A stretch of DNA of 20,249 nucleotides from contig JABDIP010000137.1 of the NCBI GenBank assembly GCA_013003675.1, forward strand, positions 1 to 20,249. Reading direction: 5' to 3'. Under the pieces are notes generated by a model. That model saw only the letters and a program-made list of their open reading frames with translations, had not been told where the DNA came from and ran no database searches. Shown in pieces: positions 7,314 to 14,084 of the stretch; the stretch's first letter is position 1, and every line of letters begins with the position of its first letter. The position numbers were made by a program, and so were the translations under genes. Source of the DNA: Inquilinus sp. (GTDB lineage: Bacteria > Pseudomonadota > Alphaproteobacteria > DSM-16000 > Inquilinaceae).

Positions 7314-7841
7314 CTACTCCGTGCCCAGCACCCCGCCACTGCCCCGGGCGATCGCCACCACGCCGGTGCGGCTCACGTCGTTGAGGCCGAGCGGTTTCAT
7401 CAGGCCGATGAAGGCGTCGAGCTTTCCCGACGCGCCGGTGACCTCGAAGGTGAAGCTCTCGGTCGTCGAATCCACCACCCGGGCGCGGAAGATATCGGCG
7501 ATGCGCAGCGCCTCGATGCGCTTCTCGCCGGTCGACTGCACCTTGATCAGGCCGAGCTCGCGTTCGACGAACGGCCCTTCCATGGTCAAATCGTTGACGC
7601 TGTGCACCGGCACCAGCCGGTCGAGCTGGGCCTTGATCTGCTCGATGATCATCGGCGTGCCGGAGGTGACCAGGGTGATGCGCGACTGGCTCTTGTGGCG
7701 CTCGACCTCGGCGACGGTCAGGCTCTCGATGTTGTAGCCGCGGCCGGAAAACAGGCCGATGACCCGGGCCAGCACGCCGGGTTCGTTGTCCACCAGCACG
7801 GATATCGTGTGCTGCTCGATGGGGTCGTCTCTGGGGGGCAT
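7314..7841 (-). CDS. ilvH: Acetolactate synthase, small (regulatory) subunit
   Basis: Regulatory subunit that binds IlvB, stimulates it and confers feedback inhibition by valine or other branched-chain amino acids. The product is 175 aa, normal for the family. An N-terminal ACT domain (about residues 11-85) contains HTISVLVDNEPGVLARVIGL and FSGRGYNIESLTVAEVE, nearly identical to characterised IlvH/IlvN proteins. The C-terminal ALS_ss_C domain (about 95-170) includes RELGLIKV and FTFEVTGASGKLDAFI. The ATG at 7841 gives the standard length, though its ribosome-binding site is weak. The gene follows ilvB with an 87-bp gap and precedes the membrane array by 31 bp on the same strand, so one transcript is likely. 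The symbol ilvN is used in some genomes. Confidence 0.97.
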   Translation of the reverse strand: MPPRDDPIEQHTISVLVDNEPGVLARVIGLFSGRGYNIESLTVAEVERHKSQSRITLVTSGTPMIIEQIKAQLDRLVPVHSVNDLTMEGPFVERELGLIKVQSTGEKRIEALRIADIFRARVVDSTTESFTFEVTGASGKLDAFIGLMKPLGLNDVSRTGVVAIARGSGGVLGTE

Positions 7842-7928
7842 GGTCGGTTCGGCTCAAGGCTGTGGCGGACGGACTCGGCGGCGGGCCGGGGTTGTGCCCG
7901 GCGACTGGCAGGCGGCGGCAAGCCGCGC

Positions 7929-9701
7929 CTAGACGAGCACCATGCCGTCCTCCGACGCCGGTGACGCCGACTGGTCCTCCGGCCCCAGCAGCATGTCGTA
8001 ATGCGCGTGGCCGCCGGGGATCATCGGGAAGCAGTTCTCCGATTTCTCCACCTGCATGTCGAGGAAGACCGGGCGGTCGACCGAGATCATCTCCCTGATC
8101 GCGTCGTCCACCTCCGACACCTTGGTGCAGCGCAGGCCGACCCAGCCGAACGCCTCGGCGAGCCGGAGGAAGTCGGGCAACGCCTCGGAATAGGTCTCCG
8201 AATAGCGCTCGCCATGCAGCAGCTCCTGCCATTGGCGCACCATGCCCATCCAGAAATTGTTCAGCACCATCACCTTGACCGGCAGCCGGTACTGCGCCGC
8301 GGTCGACATCTCCTGGATGTTCATCATGATCGAGGCTTCGCCGGCGACATCGATCACCAGCGCCTCGGGGTGGGCGATCTGCACGCCGATCGCCGCCGGC
8401 AGGCCATAGCCCATGGTGCCGAGGCCGCCCGAGGTCATCCATCGGTTCGGCTGCTCGAAGGGCAGGTATTGGGCGGCCCACATCTGGTGCTGGCCGACCT
8501 CGGTGGTGATGTACACATCGTCCCGCTCGGCGGTCAGCTCGGCCAGCCGCTTCAGCGCGTATTGCGGCTTGATCGGCGCCTTGGGCGCGGTGCTCTGGAC
8601 GAACTTCAGGCAGTCGCGGCCGCGCCATTGCTCGATCTGCTGCCACCACGCGCTCAGCGCCTTGCCGCCGGGTTTGACCGGGCGCTTATTCAACAGCGCC
8701 AGCATCCCCTCCATCACCACGCCGACATCGCCGATGACGGGCACGTCGACCGCGACGTTCTTGTTGATCGAGCTGGGGTCGATATCGACGTGGATCTTCT
8801 TCGAGCCGGGCGAAAACTCCGAGATCTTGCCGGTCACCCGGTCGTCGAACCGGGCGCCCAGATTGACCATCACGTCGCAATTGTACATCGCCAGGTTGGC
8901 TTCATAGGTGCCGTGCATGCCCAGCATGCCGAGGAACTGGCGGTCCGAGGCCGGGAAGGCGCCCAGCCCCATCAGCGTGCTGGTGCACGGCGCGCCGGTC
9001 AGCCGCACCAGCTCGCGCAGGGTGGCCGCGGCCTCGGGGCCGGAATTGATGATGCCGCCGCCGGTATAGAAGATCGGCCGCTTGGCGTTGGCGATCAGCT
9101 CGACCGCCTCGGCCACCGCCCCGTTATCCGGCTGGCGCCGCGGCCGGTAGCTCTTGTGCTCGACGTCGGTCGGCGGCTCGTAGGGGTAGGGCTCGAACTG
9201 GACGTCCTTCGGCAGATCGACCACCACCGGGCCGGGCCGGCCGCTGCGCGCCACGTAGAACGCCTCATGGATGGTCCGGGCCAGGACGCGGACGTCCTTC
9301 ACCAGGTAATTGTGCTTGGTGCAGGGCCGGGTGATGCCGGTGGTGTCGCATTCCTGGAAGGCGTCGTTGCCGATCAGATGGGTCGGCACCTGGCCGGTCA
9401 GGCAGACGATCGGGATGCTGTCCATCAGCGCGTCGGTCAGCCCGGTCACCGCGTTGGTGGCGCCGGGGCCGGAGGTTACCAGCACGACGCCGACCTTGCC
9501 GGTCGAGCGGGCATAGCCCTCGGCGGCGTGGACCGCCGCCTGCTCGTGCCGCACCAGGATGTGGCGGATCGCGTTCTGCCTGAACAGCGCATCGTACATC
9601 GGCAGCACGGCGCCGCCGGGATAGCCGAAGACGACGTCGACGCCCTGGTCGGTCAGGGCACGCAGGATCAACTCGGCGCCGGTCGGCTGGTCGTCGGACA
9701 T
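7929..9701 (-). CDS. ilvB: Acetolactate synthase, large (catalytic) subunit
   Basis: ThDP-, Mg2+- and FAD-dependent condensation of pyruvate with pyruvate or 2-oxobutyrate, the first common step of branched-chain amino-acid synthesis. At 590 aa it is the usual length. The N-terminal ThDP (PYR) domain has the catalytic glutamate E53 in VRHEQAAVHAAEGYAR. The central FAD/DHS domain includes FYTGGGI and LGARFDDRVTG. The C-terminal ThDP-binding domain has GLGTMGYGLPAAIG and VAGEASIMMNIQEM. The first Mg2+ ligand position of the usual GDG/GDA motif is glutamate here (E455, GEAS) rather than aspartate. The ATG at 9701 has GGAG about 5 nt upstream. It is the first gene of the ilv run and lies 110 bp downstream of miaA on the same strand; no leader peptide with branched-chain codons is evident in that gap. 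ilvI and ilvG are alternative names. Confidence 0.97.
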   Translation of the reverse strand: MSDDQPTGAELILRALTDQGVDVVFGYPGGAVLPMYDALFRQNAIRHILVRHEQAAVHAAEGYARSTGKVGVVLVTSGPGATNAVTGLTDALMDSIPIVCLTGQVPTHLIGNDAFQECDTTGITRPCTKHNYLVKDVRVLARTIHEAFYVARSGRPGPVVVDLPKDVQFEPYPYEPPTDVEHKSYRPRRQPDNGAVAEAVELIANAKRPIFYTGGGIINSGPEAAATLRELVRLTGAPCTSTLMGLGAFPASDRQFLGMLGMHGTYEANLAMYNCDVMVNLGARFDDRVTGKISEFSPGSKKIHVDIDPSSINKNVAVDVPVIGDVGVVMEGMLALLNKRPVKPGGKALSAWWQQIEQWRGRDCLKFVQSTAPKAPIKPQYALKRLAELTAERDDVYITTEVGQHQMWAAQYLPFEQPNRWMTSGGLGTMGYGLPAAIGVQIAHPEALVIDVAGEASIMMNIQEMSTAAQYRLPVKVMVLNNFWMGMVRQWQELLHGERYSETYSEALPDFLRLAEAFGWVGLRCTKVSEVDDAIREMISVDRPVFLDMQVEKSENCFPMIPGGHAHYDMLLGPEDQSASPASEDGMVLV

Positions 9702-9759
9702 AATTCTCCACCCTGACGGGCCGCGGAACGGCCCTAACCCGTTGAGTCACATGGGATCG

Positions 9760-9788
9760 TTGCCCCCGGCCGAGCCGGGGACGGGCAA
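9760..9788 (-). other. GC-rich stem-loop between miaA and ilvB
   Basis: An inverted repeat ccccggc/gccgggg (9764-9770 with 9774-9780, loop cga) extends after a bulge by ttgc/gcaa (9760-9763 with 9785-9788). It begins about 23 nt past the miaA stop codon on the minus strand. No T-run follows, so it is a weak terminator or processing signal at best; it could instead reduce read-through from miaA into ilvB. Confidence 0.3.
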
Positions 9789-9811
9789 GCTAGACGGGTT
9801 GCCGACGCAGG

Positions 9812-10774
9812 TCAACGCCATTCTCGAATAATCGACAAGGTTTCAGAGCTGAACTTTTCCGAATATTGCGCGTCGATGACGTGCCGATCGCCGCCGCTCT
9901 TGCCGGCCATCTGGTTGCGGAACCAGGTAAGCTGGCGTTTCGCATAGTTCCGGGTGGCCTGCTGCGCCCGCGCGATGGCGGTTTCCAACGGGATTTCGCC
10001 GGACAGGAAATTACCGATCTCGCGCACGCCGAGCGCTTTCATGACCGGCAAACCGGGATCGAGATGCCGGTCGAGCAGTGCGCGCACCTCCTCGATGCCG
10101 CCGTTTTCGACCATCCGCCGGAAGCGCGCGTCGCAGGCGGCATAGAGCGCGTCGCGCGGCGGGATCAGGACGATCGTGCCGACCCGCCAGCCGGCCGCCG
10201 GGCCGGGTGCCGTGCCCTGCTGCCAATCGGCCAGGGAGCGGCCGGTCGCCGCCAGCACCTCCCAGGCGCGGATCAGCCGCTGGGTATCGCCCGGGTGCAG
10301 CCGCGCCGCCATGGCCGGGTCGCGCGCCGCCAGACGGTCGTGAAAGGCCGCACCGCCGAGCCGCGCGTGCAGCGCCATGGCCTCGGCCCGTACCGGCTCC
10401 GGCATCGGCGGTATCTCGGCCAGCCCCTCCATCAGGGCGCGCAGGTAGAGGCCGGTGCCGCCGCAGACGATCGGCAGCCGCCCGGCGGCATGGGCCTTGG
10501 CGATCTCGGCCTCCGCCAGCCCTCGCCAACGTGCCGCCGAGCAGCGTTCCGCGCCGTCCAGCACGCCGTAGAGGCGATGGGTCGCCCGCGCCAGATCGGC
10601 CGGCCCCGGCCGCGCCGTCAGCACCGACAGGTCGCGATAGACCTGCATGCTGTCGGCGTTGATCACCACCCCGTCCAGCGCCTCGGCCAGACCCAGCGCC
10701 AGCGCCGACTTGCCGCTGGCGGTCGGCCCGCCGACGACGATCACGCGGCGATCTTCTGTGTTGTCTTTCGCCAC
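9812..10774 (-). CDS. miaA: tRNA dimethylallyltransferase (tRNA A37 isopentenyltransferase)
   Basis: Transfers a dimethylallyl group to N6 of A37 in tRNAs reading UNN codons, improving codon-anticodon pairing. The 320-aa product has the P-loop GPTASGKS (residues 16-23), then INADSMQVYRDLSVLTARP (tRNA and catalytic region), CGGTGLYLRALMEGLAEIP and, near the C-terminus, MKALGVREIGNFLSGE and ATRNYAKRQLTWFRNQ, all hallmarks of MiaA. The assigned start is a GTG at 10774 with a weak upstream AGG; a second in-frame GTG at 10744 would start right at VIVVGGPTASGK. The gene is divergent from serB with only 48 bp between start codons, so their promoters must overlap or lie within coding sequence. ilvB follows 110 bp downstream. 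Confidence 0.96.
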   Translation of the reverse strand: MAKDNTEDRRVIVVGGPTASGKSALALGLAEALDGVVINADSMQVYRDLSVLTARPGPADLARATHRLYGVLDGAERCSAARWRGLAEAEIAKAHAAGRLPIVCGGTGLYLRALMEGLAEIPPMPEPVRAEAMALHARLGGAAFHDRLAARDPAMAARLHPGDTQRLIRAWEVLAATGRSLADWQQGTAPGPAAGWRVGTIVLIPPRDALYAACDARFRRMVENGGIEEVRALLDRHLDPGLPVMKALGVREIGNFLSGEIPLETAIARAQQATRNYAKRQLTWFRNQMAGKSGGDRHVIDAQYSEKFSSETLSIIREWR

Positions 10775-10822
10775 GGCCGTCTATACCTGTCGCCCTCTGC
10801 CCTACCGCGCCGCCGAGTTGGA

Positions 10823-11713
10823 ATGCAAAACGTCCTGACGCTGATCGGCGCGCCGCACCTCGACACGGCCGCTGTCGCCGCGGCCCGCGCCGCGGTCGCC
10901 AACCACGCCCTCGACACCGGCGAGCCCGACTGGCTGGCCCCGGGCGTCGCCTGCGACTTGCCCTTCGACGGGCCCGATACAACCACGATCGAGGCGGCGG
11001 TGCGAGGCCGGCTCGCCGGCCGGCCGGTCGACCTCGCCATCCAGCCCGCCGCCGGCCGCCGCAAGGAACTGCTGATCGCCGACATGGACTCGACCATCAT
11101 CGAGGGCGAAAGCCTCGACGAACTGGCCGCCCTGGCCGGAGTCGGCGACCCGGTGGCGGCGATCACCGCCCGGGCGATGAACGGCGAGATAGATTTCCGC
11201 GGCGCGCTGATCGAGCGGGTGGCGCTGCTCGACGGCCTGCCGGCCGATACCCTCGACCGGGTGATCGCCGACATCCGGCCGACCCCCGGCGCCGCCGCCC
11301 TGGTCGCCACCATGCGCGCCCACGGCGCCTTCACCGCCCTGGTCTCCGGCGGCTTCCGCCAGGTCACCGGCGCGGTGCGGGCCCGGCTCGGCTTCGACCA
11401 CGACGAGGCCAACGAGTTGGAGATCGCCGGAGGCCGGCTGACCGGCCGGGTGCGCGAGCCGATCCTGAACCGCGACGGCAAGGCCGCCGCCCTGGTCCGT
11501 CTTTGCCGCGAGCACGGCCTGCCGCCGGCCGACGCCGCGGCGGTCGGCGACGGCGCCAACGACCTCACCATGCTGCAGCGCGCCGGCCTCGGCGTCGCCT
11601 ACCACGCCAAGCCCGCGGTCCGCCAGGCCGCGCCGGCCCGCATCGACCACGCCGATCTGACGGCGCTGTTGTATCTGCAGGGGTTCCGGGCGGAAGAAAT
11701 CGTCGCCGGCTGA
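10823..11713 (+). CDS. serB: Phosphoserine phosphatase
   Basis: HAD-superfamily phosphatase that hydrolyses O-phospho-L-serine to serine, the last step of the phosphorylated serine pathway. The 296-aa product has HAD motif I DMDST (residues 87-91; nucleophile D87, acid/base D89), the SerB-specific IIEGESLDELA, motif II LVSGGFRQV and motif IV VGDGANDLTML (GDGAND at 242-247). The roughly 80-residue N-terminal domain, beginning MQNVLTLIGAP, is as in other alphaproteobacterial SerB proteins. The ATG at 10823 starts this standard N-terminus; the upstream extension of the same frame is antisense to miaA. The ribosome-binding site is weak (GAGTTGGA). It is divergent from miaA, and the closest downstream gene is convergent. 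Confidence 0.96.
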   Translation: MQNVLTLIGAPHLDTAAVAAARAAVANHALDTGEPDWLAPGVACDLPFDGPDTTTIEAAVRGRLAGRPVDLAIQPAAGRRKELLIADMDSTIIEGESLDELAALAGVGDPVAAITARAMNGEIDFRGALIERVALLDGLPADTLDRVIADIRPTPGAAALVATMRAHGAFTALVSGGFRQVTGAVRARLGFDHDEANELEIAGGRLTGRVREPILNRDGKAAALVRLCREHGLPPADAAAVGDGANDLTMLQRAGLGVAYHAKPAVRQAAPARIDHADLTALLYLQGFRAEEIVAG

Positions 11714-11737
11714 GCCGCCGCCGACGCTCCGCCGCGA

Positions 11738-12403
11738 TCAGAATTCGTGGCGGATGCCGATCATCACCGACTGGACGAAGTATTCGACGTCGACGGGATC
11801 GCCGGCGATGGAGGCCCTCTGGCCCGGATCGATGACCAGGGAAACATCCTCGGTGAGCATCGCCCGGTAGTCGATATAGAGCGTCGTGGAAGGCGCCAGG
11901 GTGAGACCTACGCCGCCGATGAACTGACCGGCCAGAACGGTCTCCGAGCCGTCGAACAACGCGCCGTCGACGTCGCGCACATCGTCGAAGGAGACGTTGA
12001 CCGCGCCGATACCCGCGCCCAAATAGGGCTGGACCGAGTCCGCCTCGTAGTCATAGATGACGTTGCCCATCAAGGCCGTGGAGGTAATGCGCCCATCGGT
12101 CTGCCGAAGACCGTCGAACCATTCGATCTCGTCGAACCGGTTCTCGCGGTAGGTGAGTTCGCCCTCCAGCCGCCAGCCGCCCGACATATCGAGGCCGAAG
12201 ACGACGCCGATCGCCGCGCCCGGGTCATAGACCGCAGTACCGTCCGAGATGCAAAGGAGGATGCCGCAATCCTCGTTCAATTCGGCGTCGACGGCACCGT
12301 TGTAGCCGCCCTGGACGCCGAGATAGAAGCCCTCGGCACGGGCCGTCGCCGTCGTCGCCAGCAGGGCGGCGACAGCGACCGGGATGAAGCGCGGGATTGG
12401 CAA
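11738..12403 (-). CDS. Small outer-membrane beta-barrel protein (OmpA/porin-like)
   Basis: A predicted outer-membrane protein of about 221 aa. It has a signal peptide (MPIPRF, then a hydrophobic Ala/Val/Leu run, ending ATARA before EGFYLGVQGGYNG), alternating amphipathic strands (WRLEGELTYRENRF, SVQPYLGAGIGAVNVSF, TLYIDYRAML) and a terminal phenylalanine (IGIRHEF), the usual C-terminal barrel-assembly signal. FYLGVQGGYN and PYLGAGIG are typical of 8-stranded OMP_b-brl proteins. Two cysteines in DCGILLC sit in the first predicted outer loop. A TTG at 12403 is preferred because GGAGGA lies 8 nt upstream and the signal peptide is cleaner. An ATG at 12436 would add 11 residues but has no clear ribosome-binding site. 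It is the last gene of the minus-strand run and converges with serB. Ligand or role unknown. Confidence 0.82.
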   Translation of the reverse strand: MPIPRFIPVAVAALLATTATARAEGFYLGVQGGYNGAVDAELNEDCGILLCISDGTAVYDPGAAIGVVFGLDMSGGWRLEGELTYRENRFDEIEWFDGLRQTDGRITSTALMGNVIYDYEADSVQPYLGAGIGAVNVSFDDVRDVDGALFDGSETVLAGQFIGGVGLTLAPSTTLYIDYRAMLTEDVSLVIDPGQRASIAGDPVDVEYFVQSVMIGIRHEF

Positions 12404-12411
12404 GGTGGCGA

Positions 12412-12417
12412 TCCTCC
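12412..12417 (-). promoter_or_regulatory. Ribosome-binding site supporting a TTG start
   Basis: GGAGGA on the minus strand lies 8 nt upstream of the TTG at 12403. It is much stronger than anything before the ATG at 12436 and is the main reason for choosing the shorter barrel-protein start. Confidence 0.55.
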
Positions 12418-12542
12418 GGCATCGCCGGGCGTGCATTGCCCGGGGATGCCGCGCACGCTATAGGGGCCGACTTGCGGAAACGTTAAGCCATTCACGGCGC
12501 CGCCGGATCGCCGGTGACGGCCCATCCACGGCCGTTGCAGCG

Positions 12543-12574
12543 TTATCCGCTCACGCGGAATCGGCTCCGGACCG
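12543..12574. repeat. 32-bp dispersed repeat, copy 1
   Basis: This 32-bp stretch, beginning ttatccgctcacgcgg, matches 15877-15908 at 28 of 32 positions by eye. It lies 8 bp beyond the TrpB2-gene stop codon on the minus strand. Copy 2 lies 16 bp beyond the stop of another minus-strand gene, so both sit at gene 3' ends. Confidence 0.6.
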
Positions 12575-12582
12575 ACGCCCCC

Positions 12583-13950
12583 TCACTCCGCCGCCACCGA
12601 CGGCAGTTGCCCGAGTGCGGTCTGCAGCTCGTTCTCGTCATAGGTCACGTCGGTCAGCTTGCCGGCGAAATAGTCGGTATAGGCCTGCATGTCGAAATGG
12701 CCGTGACCGCAGAGGTTGAACAGGATCACCTTGGCGGTGCCCGCCTCCTTGCACTTCAGCGCCTCGTCGACCGCGCCCTTCACCGCGTGGGTCGCCTCCG
12801 GCGCCGGCAGGATGCCCTCGACCCGGGCGAAATCGACGCCCGCCTTGAAGCATTCGAGCTGCTGATAGGCGACCGCGTCGATCAGCCCGAGTTCCTTGAT
12901 GTGGCTGATCATCGGCGCCATGCCGTGATAGCGCAGGCCGCCGGCATGGAAGCCGGGCGGCATGAAGGACGAGCCAAGGGTGTGCATCTTCATCAGCGGC
13001 GTGGAACCGCCGGTGTCGCCGAAATCATAGGCGTACTTGCCGCGGGTCAGGGTCGGGCAGGCCGCCGGCTCGCAGGCCTTGATATAGAGGTCGCGCCCCT
13101 CGCGCAGCTTGGCGCCGAGATAGGGGAAAGCGATGCCGGCGAAATTGCTGCCGCCGCCGGTGCAGCCGACCACGATGTCCGGATAGTCGCCGGCCATCTC
13201 CATCTGCGCCATCGCCTCCTGGCCGATCACCGTCTGGTGCAGCAGCACGTGGTTGAGCACGCTGCCCAGGGCGTATTTGGTGTCGTCGCGCTGGGCCGCC
13301 TGCTCGACCGCCTCGCTGATGGCGATGCCCAGGCTGCCGTTGCTGTCCGGGTGCTCGGCCAGGATCTTCCGGCCGATCTCGGTCTCTTCGCTCGGGCTCG
13401 CCACGCAGCGCGCCCCATAGGCCTCCATCATCGCCCGCCGATACGGCTTCTGGCGAAAGCTGACCTTGACCATGTAGACGTCGACCTCGATGCCGAACAT
13501 GGCGCCGGCCAGCGCCAGCGACGAGCCCCATTGCCCGGCCCCGGTTTCGGTGACGATGCGCGTGATGCCGGCCTCCTTGTTATAGAAGGCCTGCGGAATG
13601 GCGGTGTTCGGCTTGTGGCTGCCGGCCGGGCTGACGCCCTCGTATTTGTAATAGATGCGCGCCGGGGTATCGAGGAAGCGCTCCAGCCGCCGGGCGCGAT
13701 AGAGCGGCGTCGGCCGCCATTGCCGATAGATGTCGCGCACCGGCTCGGGGATCTCGATATGGCGCTCGGTGCTGACCTCCTGGGCGATCAGCGCCATCGG
13801 AAACAGCGGCTCCAGCGCCTCCGGCCCGATCGGCTGGTGGGTACCGGGGTGCAGCGGCGGCGCCAACGGCTCCGGCAGGTCGGCGGCGAGGTTGTACCAC
13901 TGCCGCGGCATGCGGTCCTCGCTCAGTTCGTATTTCACGGTGTTGGCCAT
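12583..13950 (-). CDS. trpB2: TrpB2-type tryptophan synthase beta-like PLP enzyme
   Basis: A fold-type II PLP enzyme of the TrpB2 subgroup, 455 aa (classical TrpB1 is about 400). It is expected to make tryptophan from indole and serine or phosphoserine, or to act on a related amino acid. GRPTPLY-like WRPTPLYRARRLE precedes the PLP lysine K113 in GSHKPNTA. ETGAGQWG (E135 is the catalytic glutamate equivalent) and the phosphate-binding GGGSN (265-269) follow. The N-terminal extension (MPRQWYNLAADLP) and KVSFRQKPYRRAMMEAYGA are TrpB2 signatures. The ATG at 13950 has AGGCAGGGGG upstream; the longer frame to 14031 lacks family sequence. There is no trpA or other trp gene in the window, so it is a stand-alone gene between the Do protease and the barrel protein. 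The physiological substrate is uncertain. Confidence 0.92.
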   Translation of the reverse strand: MANTVKYELSEDRMPRQWYNLAADLPEPLAPPLHPGTHQPIGPEALEPLFPMALIAQEVSTERHIEIPEPVRDIYRQWRPTPLYRARRLERFLDTPARIYYKYEGVSPAGSHKPNTAIPQAFYNKEAGITRIVTETGAGQWGSSLALAGAMFGIEVDVYMVKVSFRQKPYRRAMMEAYGARCVASPSEETEIGRKILAEHPDSNGSLGIAISEAVEQAAQRDDTKYALGSVLNHVLLHQTVIGQEAMAQMEMAGDYPDIVVGCTGGGSNFAGIAFPYLGAKLREGRDLYIKACEPAACPTLTRGKYAYDFGDTGGSTPLMKMHTLGSSFMPPGFHAGGLRYHGMAPMISHIKELGLIDAVAYQQLECFKAGVDFARVEGILPAPEATHAVKGAVDEALKCKEAGTAKVILFNLCGHGHFDMQAYTDYFAGKLTDVTYDENELQTALGQLPSVAAE

Positions 13951-14036
13951 CGGGTCCCCCTGCCTCGAAATGATTTGCGCGAAGTCTAGGGAGCGGCCGC
14001 GAGGGCGGCAAGCGGGCTGCGGCCCGGGCAAACGAC

Positions 14037-14060
14037 AACGCCGCCCCGAGGGGCGGCGTT
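14037..14060 (-). terminator. Hairpin terminator candidate after the Do protease gene
   Basis: A perfect inverted repeat aacgccgcccc/ggggcggcgtt (14037-14047 with 14050-14060, minimal loop) lies 24 nt downstream of the protease stop codon on the minus strand. The following bases on that strand, gtcgttt, are only weakly T-rich. It may therefore attenuate rather than fully end transcription into trpB2. Confidence 0.5.
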
Positions 14061-14084
14061 CGCTTAGAGTATACTAGTGCTCGG

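Noticed and set aside
8001..9716. 571-codon plus-strand frame opposite ilvB
   Set aside because: Antisense shadow: it covers almost exactly ilvB, has typical low-complexity composition and no domain.
9702..9811. Attenuator or leader peptide for ilvB
   Set aside because: No short frame rich in Leu, Val or Ile codons and no alternative hairpin with a T-run fits in the 110-bp gap.
9866..10822. Upstream extension of the serB frame opposite miaA
   Set aside because: Antisense to miaA; SerB homology begins only at the ATG at 10823.
14060..14084. TATACT as a -10 box for trpB2
   Set aside because: No acceptable -35 at the correct distance, and the predicted transcript would run straight into the hairpin at 14037-14060.
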